This document shows, piece by piece, positions 1 to 6,860 of a stretch of DNA of 11,333 nucleotides. The stretch lies in the NCBI GenBank assembly GCA_902478395.1, contig CABSKZ010000066.1, forward strand, positions 1-11,333. Reading direction: 5' to 3'. A program made the position numbers and the translations under genes. Numbering within the stretch: position 1 is the stretch's first letter; every line of letters begins with the position of its first letter. The notes beneath the pieces are model-generated. The model saw only the letters and a list, made by a program, of their open reading frames with translations. It had not been told where the DNA came from and did no database searches. The DNA is from an uncultured Eubacteriales bacterium (GTDB taxonomy: Bacteria > Bacillota > Clostridia > UBA1381 > UBA9506).

Positions 1-400
1 CCCCGCCGATAACGAATCCGCCCGCATTCGAAAAGGCGGACCGCACCAAATATTCCCCAACGGTCCGCGCGTCCTTGGCTGGCAATTTGCCATCCGCAAA
101 CAGGGTATCGGTGTCAAAAAATTCCGGCACCACAAACCGCGTCAGCAGCCAGTTGACCGTCCTGCCGTAAAGCACCGCCTCTTCGGTGAACTGTTTTCCA
201 GTGACGACCGCCTGCTTGTTTCCCTGCACTGCGAGCAGATATTGGTTCTGCGCGGCGGCAGCCGTCAGAGCGCTCCCCAGCGCATAGTGCAGCTCGAAGC
301 TTCCGGCCTCGTTATAGTGAAACGTCCAGTTTGCCGACACAATGTCGTGCTCAATGTGCTTGAGCGTCCCTTCAAAATCGTAAAACCGAATGTCCTCCAT
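1..400 (-). CDS. ReqiPepy6 Gp37-like tail-tip protein, N-terminal part (3' end outside window)
   Basis: This is an open minus-strand frame of 133 codons that starts at an ATG (398-400) and runs off the left edge. It begins MEDIRFYDFEGTLKHIEHD and contains a segment like ANWTFHYNEAGSFELHY, followed by GKQF and YGRTVNWLLTRFVVP. These resemble the N-terminal domain of the Siphovirus ReqiPepy6 Gp37-like family, which sits at the tail tip in the place of a Tal/baseplate hub protein. The ATG overlaps the TGA of the Dit gene by one base (TGATG), and a GGAGG lies about 10 nt upstream inside Dit, so translation is probably coupled. The order tape measure-Dit-this gene supports a tail-tip role. Family assignment is from memory of the motif pattern; the C-terminal part cannot be judged. 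Confidence 0.8.
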   Translation of the reverse strand, partial: MEDIRFYDFEGTLKHIEHDIVSANWTFHYNEAGSFELHYALGSALTAAAAQNQYLLAVQGNKQAVVTGKQFTEEAVLYGRTVNWLLTRFVVPEFFDTDTLFADGKLPAKDARTVGEYLVRSAFSNAGGFVIGG

Positions 401-1275
401 CAGTACACCGCCTCCACGTATTGATTGTCATACCGGCAAATGACGTTAACCGTCTCGCCCACGTTATAGTTGATAACCTCGACGTCGTTGCCGCCCTCCG
501 CAAGCCAGAAATTGCTCAGGAAGGAATCTCCGGTCAGCGTGGTGATGATATCTGGATTTTTACTGCTCTCCACCCTGCGGTTCGGGATGTCGATGGTAAT
601 GACCTCGCCCGGGGTTGTGCTGCATTCCAATTGGATGTGCTGCCCCGTCGTGTGGTTCGTCACCACGATGCCGGTTTCCCCGTCTGCGGCGGCTGTTTCC
701 GCGTCCGAATCCAGGCTGTAGATAGTAAAAATGGGCTCCGTTTTCACGTCGCCCATGTTGAAAATGTTTTGCCTGCTCGTCCGTTTTGAGAACATGCACG
801 GCAGCGTAAAGCTGCCCTCGAGCAGCAGTTCCCGCTGGAACACCGGAATTTCCCGCGGTTCAAAATCGGTAAAAAACGGGTTGTCTGCCGTGAACTGCAC
901 AACGAACCGCGCAACGTTCGGCCCCCTGCGCTCTGGGTCGTCGAACGCCGTACAGCGGCAGGCGATTTTCCGCTTTTTGGAGCCGGAATGTATTTTCAGC
1001 TCGCCCGGATGATACAGCACCCGCGCCATCCGCGAAAGTTCCTCCTGCACCCCCTCTGTGCGGCACAAGTCGCCGCCGAGGGTGATGACGCGCGGCAGGT
1101 CTTTTTCCGCTATCGTCTCCTGCCCCGCCTGGCCGGCGTAGCTCACCACATTGAATTCCTTCTGCGGCGGCCCCAGCCCCGTCACCTCCGTCGTCCGGTA
1201 GACGGGCGCGTCCCCGCCGCCAAACTCAATGCTGCCATACGCGTTTTCAAACGTCATATGAAATAGCCGTTTCAT
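400..1275 (-). CDS. dit: Distal tail protein (Dit), Sipho_tail family
   Basis: A 291-residue protein that should form the hexameric ring joining tail tube and tail tip. The N-terminus MKRLFHMTFENAYGSIEFGG, then the stretch through VTGLGPP and the VITLGGDL segment, and the central FVVQFTADNPFFTDFEP motif are typical of the Dit/Sipho_tail N-terminal domain. The C-terminal half (IPNRRVES, LSNFWLAEGGN, VICRYDNQYVEAVY) matches the usual galectin-like end. An in-frame ATG exists 16 codons upstream (1323), but I prefer the start at 1275: AGGAGG lies just upstream, at the end of the tape measure gene, and only 2 nt separate that gene's stop from this ATG. Length is normal for the family. Position directly after the tape measure gene is the canonical one. 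Confidence 0.9.
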   Translation of the reverse strand: MKRLFHMTFENAYGSIEFGGGDAPVYRTTEVTGLGPPQKEFNVVSYAGQAGQETIAEKDLPRVITLGGDLCRTEGVQEELSRMARVLYHPGELKIHSGSKKRKIACRCTAFDDPERRGPNVARFVVQFTADNPFFTDFEPREIPVFQRELLLEGSFTLPCMFSKRTSRQNIFNMGDVKTEPIFTIYSLDSDAETAAADGETGIVVTNHTTGQHIQLECSTTPGEVITIDIPNRRVESSKNPDIITTLTGDSFLSNFWLAEGGNDVEVINYNVGETVNVICRYDNQYVEAVY

Positions 1276-1277
1276 TT

Positions 1278-4166
1278 TTAATAGCCTCCTCTCATTCGTT
1301 CTACCTGGGTAACCGCTTTCCATGCCGCAATCTGGTCCACGGTCCTGTCCTTTGCGGGGGATATGTTGAAGGTGTTTGTGTACGACGTGCTCGACACCGC
1401 CGCGCCGCCTGCCGGAACCCCCGCCATTGCGACGCTGACTGGGGTTAGGGTTGCCGCAAAATTCGCAACCTTATCGCGCAGTTCCGCCATCATATTGTCG
1501 ATTTTCGTGATGAAAGCCTCTCCGAAATTCTCCGCCGCCACACTTCCGCTGGTGAAAAAGCCCTCTGGAATCTCCATTCCGGCCTCTTCTAATTTATCTT
1601 TCATATATTGGACGCTGTTGTCAATCGCCTCTTGTCCTTCCTTTTCATAGACAGAACCGCCCGTATTGGCCGAAAGTTCCTGGATTGCTTCCCAATCCCG
1701 TACATAGGCCTCCAAATCAGCGTCAGACGCGGAAAGCAGTGCTTCTGAATATTGTACCGCTTTATCAATCGGCATGTCCCGCACCAGTTTGAACAGGTCG
1801 TATGGGATATTCTCCTTCGCCTTGACTTGTTCCAGCAAATCCGCATAGTTTTCCAGTTCTTTTCTCTGCTGGCTCAGGTCAAGAACAATATCGGTATATT
1901 CAATATTCTCGCCATTTTCTCCCAGGCCCTTGAAAACCGTTTTTTTCTCAGAATAGAGCGAACCATAGTTTTTCATTTTGTCCGCAAACGACACCTGTGC
2001 TTTCTCCACCTCGGCCAGCTTGCTGGTAGCGTTTTTCACAATGTCGTTGTACATGGACTCAATGGTTTTCTTCTGGTCTTCAACCGCCTTTTTCTGATAA
2101 TCATATATTTTCAGGGTATAATCGAACCATTCCTTTGTTCCGACCGCAAAATACTCATCGCGCAGCTTCTCCAGTCTTTCATAATATTGATCCTCGTTAA
2201 TAATATCGAAATCGCGGAGAGATTGAATGTTGTCAAGGTTTTTCTTAAACGCGTCAACCGTTTCTTTGCTGTTTTCCTTGATGCCCTTTGCCATGCCCGC
2301 CATTATCATTGCGCCGACTTCGTCGCGCATGACTTTAGATGGGGAGGCGATTCCAAGCGCGTCCTCCGCGGTTTCCACAACCCCCTTCGCCATATCCTCC
2401 GTCTGTTTGTACAGCGTGCCCGTTTCGTCGTCCATGCCGATTTCCGCGCCGAGCATTAAATATCGGAAAATGCGTCTGGTTGCCTTGGAAGGGGATTTCT
2501 CTTCCAAACCCAATTCCAGTTTCTTTAAGACACCTTCTGCAATAGTCTGCGCTTTGGCGTATAAAATCGGTTCGTACTTTTCCATTTCTTCCAGCATAGG
2601 CGACATGGCGTTCCCCATAGCTTTACGCAAATCTTTCGGCAAAACGTCAAAAGACCCGACAATATTTTTTGCCGCAGTTTCCGTTTTTTCGCTCATCTGC
2701 CCGCCGTATAATTCCGTTTGACCGGCTAGGGTCAGGAAAACACCTAGCTGTTCTTTTTGCTCGTCAGACATGCTTGCCGTTAAACCGGACCAAATCTTCC
2801 GCATTCGATCCGAATGTTCCAAATTTTCGTCTTTAATCAACATCAGCTTATCTTCCTGAGAAGCGAGGCTGTTGGTATTGATGTCGTCAATATGGTCAGC
2901 ATGGCGCTTATTCTCATCTTCTATAGATTGATGATACCGCCCCGTCTTTTGCTGCATAACATCTTGTAACCCGGACATTTCCGCATAGCCGTCAGCATAT
3001 GCTGCGGTTATTTGTGCAAGCCCGTTGTTCACTGCGTCTAACTCTGCTTGTTTTTCTGCTATTGCTGCTGCGACATCATTTTTATATTGTTCTTCACTTA
3101 ATTTTGTATTTTGTTGTAACAGAACCAATTTTGTTGTCAATTGCTCGCGGATGATTCTCTCCTGCTCCGCCGCCTGCTCCTGGGCGGTTTTAATCCAGCT
3201 TTGCGCATTAGCTTGATATTCAGCCAAAGAGACGTCATGGTTTTGCGCCACGGCCAACGCCTGCTGCATAATCGCGTTTGCCTTCATTTTTTCCGTATCG
3301 AGCTGCTGTTGGTTCAACGCGTCCAACTTTTCAAAATAGGTTTGCAGTTCCGCAATCTCACTTGCTGTGAGATTTCGCCGTTCCGCTGTTGCAGTCCGGC
3401 AAATGGTTGTGATTGCATTCTGAACACTTTGCATATTGTCCGACAAAGCCTGCTGCTCTTCTGACGAAGCGAATAACGTGTCATTAAACAGCCCCAGATA
3501 GGACTCCGCCTGCTGGATGCCGCTGTAAAAGTTCGATGCGGCCTGGCCTATCGTATCAAACGATTCCTTTATCCGTTCGCTTTCCTGCTTGGCCGAATTT
3601 GCAAAGTTTACAATTGCCCCAACAACCAGCGCGACAGCGGACAGAATGAGCATAACCGGAAATGCTGCGACAGCGGCGTTCCAAAGCAGCTGAGCCGCGG
3701 TTGAGAGAGCAATTTTGCCCGTCAATAGCCCCACCAGCACCTGGCTGGCGCTCAGCGTCTGTGCGAGCAGCACGGAGACATTGTTGCTTTGCAGCGTCGC
3801 CGCGCTGTAAGCGTTCAATGCAATCGTAGTCCCTTTCCAGGCGTTTACCAGCCCGTCGACGATTGTAACCGCTTTTTGCGCCGTTTCGATTGTGGCAACA
3901 GCCGTCCTGAATTTTTCTATGCCTGTCGCCGCCTTCTGTGTTTCCGCGTTGAGGGGCTTAAAAGACGCCTGCATTTTTGCCAGGCTGCTTTGCGTGTTTC
4001 GCGCCATATCGGCAAGCGATTTTTGCACGGCAGCAGTCATTTTTTCTGTTGCTGCCGAAATGGTCTGAAACCCAGCCTCGGCTGTTGCGCTCAGCTTTTT
4101 TAATTCGTTCTGAAATTCATCAGTATCCATCAGCACTTCAATTTGTATCGTTCCATCCTGTGCCAT
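1278..4166 (-). CDS. Phage tail tape measure protein
   Basis: A 962-residue protein expected to set tail length and help DNA passage through the membrane. Residues 1-100 are helical and rich in Ala, Gln, Lys and Thr. Residues about 165-188 form a clear hydrophobic segment (FPVMLILSAVALVVGAIVNF), preceded by other Ala/Leu-rich stretches from about 110. Residues 200-540 and 640-780 are long charged coiled-coil-like regions. Two copies of the tape-measure hallmark SPSK occur at about 558-561 and 608-611, the second in SPSKVMRDEVGAMIMAGMA. The C-terminus is low in charge (AGVPAGGAAVSS). The start is supported by GGAGGTGGAGAA just before ATG. It is on the short side for siphophages. Unusually, it is separated from the Gp15 chaperone gene by about 3 kb of cargo and two terminators. 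The central part looks more AT-rich than its flanks. Confidence 0.92.
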   Translation of the reverse strand: MAQDGTIQIEVLMDTDEFQNELKKLSATAEAGFQTISAATEKMTAAVQKSLADMARNTQSSLAKMQASFKPLNAETQKAATGIEKFRTAVATIETAQKAVTIVDGLVNAWKGTTIALNAYSAATLQSNNVSVLLAQTLSASQVLVGLLTGKIALSTAAQLLWNAAVAAFPVMLILSAVALVVGAIVNFANSAKQESERIKESFDTIGQAASNFYSGIQQAESYLGLFNDTLFASSEEQQALSDNMQSVQNAITTICRTATAERRNLTASEIAELQTYFEKLDALNQQQLDTEKMKANAIMQQALAVAQNHDVSLAEYQANAQSWIKTAQEQAAEQERIIREQLTTKLVLLQQNTKLSEEQYKNDVAAAIAEKQAELDAVNNGLAQITAAYADGYAEMSGLQDVMQQKTGRYHQSIEDENKRHADHIDDINTNSLASQEDKLMLIKDENLEHSDRMRKIWSGLTASMSDEQKEQLGVFLTLAGQTELYGGQMSEKTETAAKNIVGSFDVLPKDLRKAMGNAMSPMLEEMEKYEPILYAKAQTIAEGVLKKLELGLEEKSPSKATRRIFRYLMLGAEIGMDDETGTLYKQTEDMAKGVVETAEDALGIASPSKVMRDEVGAMIMAGMAKGIKENSKETVDAFKKNLDNIQSLRDFDIINEDQYYERLEKLRDEYFAVGTKEWFDYTLKIYDYQKKAVEDQKKTIESMYNDIVKNATSKLAEVEKAQVSFADKMKNYGSLYSEKKTVFKGLGENGENIEYTDIVLDLSQQRKELENYADLLEQVKAKENIPYDLFKLVRDMPIDKAVQYSEALLSASDADLEAYVRDWEAIQELSANTGGSVYEKEGQEAIDNSVQYMKDKLEEAGMEIPEGFFTSGSVAAENFGEAFITKIDNMMAELRDKVANFAATLTPVSVAMAGVPAGGAAVSSTSYTNTFNISPAKDRTVDQIAAWKAVTQVERMRGGY

Positions 4167-4199
4167 TTCTCCACCTCCGTATTGAAAAATGTATATAAT

Positions 4200-4232
4200 A
4201 AACCCCGTCTGCGGCTTTCGCAGGCGGGGTTT
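4200..4232 (-). terminator. Rho-independent terminator between lipoprotein and tape measure genes
   Basis: A hairpin with 14-position arms, AAACCCCG and CTGCG on one side pairing with CGCAG and CGGGGTTT on the other, with one C/A mismatch and an AAAGC loop. On the minus strand it is followed by TTATTATATAC, moderately U-rich. It lies between the lipoprotein stop (4248) and the tape measure ribosome binding site, so it should end transcripts from the cargo genes. On the plus strand the following bases are less U-rich, so minus-strand function is more likely. Confidence 0.8.
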
Positions 4233-4247
4233 ACTGTCTTATATGAA

Positions 4248-5144
4248 TTAATTTAATTTTTCACAAAGCCTTAAACTAATACCATCGCTTTTTAATATGC
4301 CATATAGTTGATATTTTTCCCCTTTTTTTAATTTAACCGGTCGATATCCATATGCATAGTGACACCGATATAAATTCCCATCTTCTCCCAAAACATTTAC
4401 GAACGCTGGACCGAAAAGCTCATTTTCATATCTTTCCCAGCTTTGCACGGTACCGCGGAACTGAAACTTCGTACCGTCGTTCATTTCCGGCGCCTGATAC
4501 ATTGCATAATCTACTGGCTGAAATTCTTCCTTGTTGATATCAGTATCCCATACTTCATTTCTGTTTACCATGCGGAAATAAGTGGTTACACCACTATTAT
4601 CAATCAAAATATAATAACCCCCGCACTCCTCGACATTGCTAAATTTGGATTTGCTTGAAAACGAATTGACCAGCTTCTGCATCTTTTCCTGCGCCGCTGC
4701 CTTGTCTAAAGACTCGTCCATCGCCAAAAAGGATGCTGTTATAATGCTTTTAATGAGTGGAACATCACGGTCAAGATTAAAGTAAACATATATATTTTGA
4801 ATTCTGGTTTGTTCTATTAGTACACAGGTAATTTCCGCAGTTTCCTTTTTGCCGGAATCCCCTTCTTTTTCTATTGTAAATTTACAGTAATTGCCCTCCG
4901 AATCTATATCTTTATCAACTGTTATGTCCGATTGCAGCGTAACGTCCAGGTTGTTTTCCCGAATCGCTCTTTCATACCGGCTGTAGATGTCTGCTGCCAC
5001 TTCCGGCACAGGCTGCGGCGTTGGCGTTGGCCTCGGCGTCGCCGTTTGCAGCTTGCTTTCTGTGTTCACCGCGCCTCCGCACCCCGAAAGCATCCCAACG
5101 ACAAACACAACAGCCAATAATCCCGCTATGACCTTCTTTTTCAT
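4248..5144 (-). CDS. Putative lipoprotein with C-terminal OB-like domain, function unknown
   Basis: A 298-residue protein with a classical lipoprotein signal: MKKK, a hydrophobic core, and lipobox LSGC with the lipidated Cys at residue 22. A Thr/Pro-rich linker (about 34-47) leads to a soluble domain (about 50-220) and a C-terminal domain (about 225-298) beginning FRGTVQSWE and ending YQLYGILKSDGIS. That pattern of short beta strands suggests an OB-like fold, but I do not recognise a named family. It should sit on the outer face of the cytoplasmic membrane. The start is set by the signal peptide and a GGAGGGG just upstream. It lies downstream of the DUF5067 gene, probably in the same transcript, and ends before a terminator. 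It is not a structural gene; an exported host-modifying or superinfection-exclusion role is possible but unproven. Confidence 0.85.
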   Translation of the reverse strand: MKKKVIAGLLAVVFVVGMLSGCGGAVNTESKLQTATPRPTPTPQPVPEVAADIYSRYERAIRENNLDVTLQSDITVDKDIDSEGNYCKFTIEKEGDSGKKETAEITCVLIEQTRIQNIYVYFNLDRDVPLIKSIITASFLAMDESLDKAAAQEKMQKLVNSFSSKSKFSNVEECGGYYILIDNSGVTTYFRMVNRNEVWDTDINKEEFQPVDYAMYQAPEMNDGTKFQFRGTVQSWERYENELFGPAFVNVLGEDGNLYRCHYAYGYRPVKLKKGEKYQLYGILKSDGISLRLCEKLN

Positions 5145-5158
5145 ATTGTCCCCTCCAG

Positions 5159-5184
5159 ATGTAAATTTTTACAGTCATTTACAT
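5159..5184. repeat. Inverted repeat upstream of the lipoprotein gene
   Basis: Perfect 8-bp arms, ATGTAAAT and ATTTACAT, separated by 10 bp, lie 15 nt upstream of the lipoprotein start and end just before its ribosome binding site. On the minus strand a TATCAT, which could serve as a weak -10, overlaps the outer arm (5183-5188), although I find no good -35. The element could be an operator or a leader hairpin that modulates translation. Confidence 0.4.
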
Positions 5185-5264
5185 GATAGCACCATATGCC
5201 CCACAGACACATCAAACAGTTGCGTGTTCTGAAACCGTGCGGCGCAAATGCGGGTGTATTGGCT

Positions 5265-5729
5265 TCACTGCAAATTGATCGTCTGTCTTAAAACCTCTTC
5301 GCCGAGCAGTTGGTTTGTAATTTCAAGTTCAACCGGGGTTGTTGTGTCCTGCAGCAAATAGCCAACCTTTAACACATAAGGGACATTCGGTTCCACATCG
5401 TTTAACTGCTGCTGGTCGTCGATATCCTCCGAAAGCACAAAACTGCTGCATTCAACGCCGTTCTGAAATGCCTTGTCTTCCACCGACATTGTAAATGAGC
5501 GTTTTTTTCCTCCGTAATGGACGAATTCATAAACAACAATCAACATCGGTTTTTCCTGGTATTCCTGTCCAACGGCGGTCCCCAGCACCTTCACCGCGCA
5601 CCCGGCTTCCTCTTGGGCCAGCGCCGCGTCCGCCGCGTTTTTTCTCATGTTTTGCCGCGCTCCGGCAACGCCCGCCGCGGCCAGCATGAAGACCACCACC
5701 ACTACGATTCCAATGTGTATCCGTTTCAT
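5265..5729 (-). CDS. Exported DUF5067-like protein
   Basis: A 154-residue protein with an N-terminal signal or anchor segment: MKRIH, then a run of Ile/Val to about residue 19, then AAAGVAGA. There is no lipobox Cys, so it is either cleaved and secreted or kept as a membrane anchor. Residues about 45-154 form a beta-rich domain with KPMLIVVYEF, the motif KAFQNGVEC (86-94), a DVEPNVPY turn and a terminal VELEITNQLL. This fits the DUF5067 immunoglobulin-like extracellular domain of Firmicutes. The molecular function of that family is not established. The start is supported by AAAGGAG 7 nt upstream. It is the first recognisable gene after the promoter at 5989-6017 and is followed 120 nt later by the lipoprotein gene, so the two probably form one exported-protein unit. 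Confidence 0.72.
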   Translation of the reverse strand: MKRIHIGIVVVVVFMLAAAGVAGARQNMRKNAADAALAQEEAGCAVKVLGTAVGQEYQEKPMLIVVYEFVHYGGKKRSFTMSVEDKAFQNGVECSSFVLSEDIDDQQQLNDVEPNVPYVLKVGYLLQDTTTPVELEITNQLLGEEVLRQTINLQ

Positions 5730-5962
5730 TTATTTTTCTCCTTTCGTCCAGTTTACGCATTGGTTTAAAAAAATACACACCGGCCATTTTCTAACTCTCA
5801 TACTGTCAATTCGCTGTTTCTCCCGCGCAGTCTGCCCATGGCCTTTACCGTTTCCCCGCTGTGGGAAAACGCCCTCAGCCGTTTCCGGTTTCCGAAGGTT
5901 TTCATCGCACCAAACGTGCGGATAAACGATGAAATCTGGTTTCATGTGCACAATCCCGCACC

Positions 5963-5978
5963 TGACGAGACTTCGTCA
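5963..5978. promoter_or_regulatory. Palindrome at predicted transcript start, possible operator
   Basis: A perfect inverted repeat, TGACGA and TCGTCA with a 4-bp centre. The promoter at 5989-6017 predicts a transcript start near 5982 on the minus strand, so this element covers roughly +5 to +20. It could bind a repressor or form a 5' hairpin in the mRNA. The sequence alone does not decide which. Confidence 0.45.
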
Positions 5979-5988
5979 AATTACCTTT

Positions 5989-6017
5989 ATTATACAATAC
6001 ATTTTCACTTATTGCAA
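5989..6017 (-). promoter_or_regulatory. Sigma-A (sigma70-type) promoter for the exported-protein genes
   Basis: On the minus strand, -35 TTGCAA (6012-6017) and a perfect -10 TATAAT (5989-5994) are separated by exactly 17 bp. This is the best promoter I can find in the window. It lies downstream of barstar and reads toward the DUF5067 and lipoprotein genes, so those two can be expressed independently of the phage late operon, for example in the lysogen. Confidence 0.8.
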
Positions 6018-6100
6018 GAGTTTGCCCGGCCGTTCACACATTTTGCTTTGCTCTATAACCTAGTCGCAGATGTCACTTGCCGGCAGATATGGCCATGAAT

Positions 6101-6439
6101 TTATGAAATTACCACAAATGTAATATGGGGATATTCCTCATGAGTATCCTGAAAGACCTCCAGCATTGTTTTCACTGATTCATTAAGCTTCTCCGGAATG
6201 CTGTACAATCCGCGTATCTGCACAGTCAGCGGTGTTTCCGAAATATCATCCAAACAATCCCACAGGGCGCTCCAGTTCATTCCGTAATATTCCGGAAAAC
6301 CAAACCGTTCCTTCAAAACCGTGTGCAGCTTCATCGGACTGTCACAACCTGTTAAATCCAGCACCAATGGATTCTCCGTTATCGGTTTATATGCGTAGTA
6401 CGACTCATCGTGCTCCTTGCTCAGTTCTTCAAAATCCAT
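6101..6439 (-). CDS. Barstar-family ribonuclease inhibitor (immunity protein)
   Basis: A 112-residue intact frame. Barstar binds barnase-type ribonucleases one to one and blocks the active site in the cytoplasm. The core (residues 26-65) has VLDLTG, then a helix LHTVLKERFGFP, then the signature EYYGMNWSALWDCLDD. The C-terminal half (LEVFQDTHEEYPHITFVVIS) matches the last helix and strand of the family. The N-terminal extension of about 25 residues is common in phage and toxin-linked members. At the position equivalent to barstar Asp35, a main barnase contact, this protein has Ser57; the Asp39 equivalent (Asp61) and Trp38 equivalent (Trp60) are kept. The start has GGGAGG 7 nt upstream, lying inside the end of the barnase pseudogene, and only 2 nt separate the toxin stop from this ATG. 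It therefore is the cognate immunity gene of that toxin, now apparently without a working partner here. Confidence 0.9.
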   Translation of the reverse strand: MDFEELSKEHDESYYAYKPITENPLVLDLTGCDSPMKLHTVLKERFGFPEYYGMNWSALWDCLDDISETPLTVQIRGLYSIPEKLNESVKTMLEVFQDTHEEYPHITFVVIS

Positions 6440-6441
6440 TG

Positions 6442-6782
6442 TTATCCCTCCCGTGTAATTTCGATAAAGGTTTCATAGTGGTCGTACGTCACAAACACCA
6501 CCCCGGCGTCAGATCACACGACACGCTCACGGCCGCGGTATCCGCTCTCGTAATTGATGTCCGCCTCGTGCCAGGCACAGTCCGGAAAGTCAGGCAGCTT
6601 TTATTTCTATTTAAATAGATACCTCTTGTTACCATCTTGCCCGGAAGCACGGTTCCTAAATTACCCTGTTTTGGCACCCACCCCTGCTTTTCCGCCTCCT
6701 GATAGGTCAAATAATATCCCGGCAACCTTCTTAAATACAATAAATACCGCGTCGGAGCAAACTCTATTCCGCCTCGCTTTTC
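6442..6782 (-). pseudogene. Barnase-type ribonuclease (toxin domain), disrupted
   Basis: Reading across one frameshift and one stop gives a full barnase-like domain. The first part is YLRRLPGYYLTYQEAEKQGW, GNLGTVLPGK and GIYLNRNK. A 1-nt shift then occurs in an A4 run (6599-6602), after which the reading is KLPDFPDCAWHEADINYESG, YRGRERVV, a TGA at 6514-6516, then SDAGVVFVTYDHYETFIEI and a TAA at 6442-6444. Barnase active-site equivalents are all visible: Glu73 in HEADINY, Arg83 and Arg87 in GYRGRER, and His102 in YDHYETF. Relatives usually have Tyr or Trp where the TGA stands. The frame is also closed upstream by TAA at 6783-6785, so it no longer joins the MuF part. The longest surviving open frame lacks the catalytic Glu, Arg and His, so no active nuclease should be made. 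Barstar follows at once. Two of the defects could be base-calling errors, but not all. Confidence 0.88.
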
Positions 6783-6860
6783 TTAACAGAAAAGCTTCGC
6801 TTCTCCGTGGCTCCTCCTTCCTCCCAAAAAGCCTCCGCCCTTTTGGGAACCCTTTGGCCA
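6745..6860. repeat. Hairpin-rich segment at the MuF-barnase junction, possible small insertion
   Basis: The segment contains two inverted repeats: GCTTTTC/GAAAAGC with a 6-nt loop (6776-6795), and CCCAAAA/TTTTGGG (6823-6829 with 6841-6847). It lies between the MuF-type CRC motif and the barnase start. It adds about 35 residues of Arg/Glu/Lys-rich translation that I do not expect in such fusions, and the reading frame changes within it. This would fit a small non-autonomous repeat element inserted in the toxin gene. Boundaries are approximate and no target duplication is evident. Confidence 0.3.

Larger units (their letters stand above)
5730..6100. other. Leader and intergenic region between barstar and DUF5067 genes
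   Basis: These 371 nt hold the promoter and palindrome listed separately, plus a hairpin at 5849-5871 (9-bp arms with one G-U pair, loop ACAGC on the minus strand) that has no U-tract and so is not a typical terminator. A minus-strand frame (GTG at 5951 or ATG at 5945, to TAA at 5730) could encode up to 73 residues. It has weak ribosome binding and no recognised similarity, but its stop abuts the DUF5067 ATG. I treat it as unproven and the stretch mainly as a leader of about 250 nt. Confidence 0.4.

Noticed and set aside
1752..2459. Plus-strand open frame of 235 residues
   Set aside because: Antisense to the tape measure gene, with a Phe/Leu/Arg-rich shadow composition from a coiled-coil gene on the other strand.
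5804..5809. Minus-strand TTGACA, a consensus -35 box
   Set aside because: No -10-like sequence at 16-18 bp downstream (TGGCCG is found there).
5849..5871. Hairpin in the DUF5067 leader as a terminator
   Set aside because: A good 9-bp stem but no U-tract on either strand, so only a structural note is justified.
5730..5951. Minus-strand frame of up to 73 residues before the DUF5067 gene
   Set aside because: Weak ribosome binding site, mixed composition and no recognised family. The abutting stop and start could be chance. Kept only as a note in the leader region.
6489..6740. 83-residue frame as an intact ribonuclease gene
   Set aside because: It needs a TTG start and loses the barnase frame before the catalytic Glu, Arg and His residues, which are found in another frame. 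It is part of a pseudogene.
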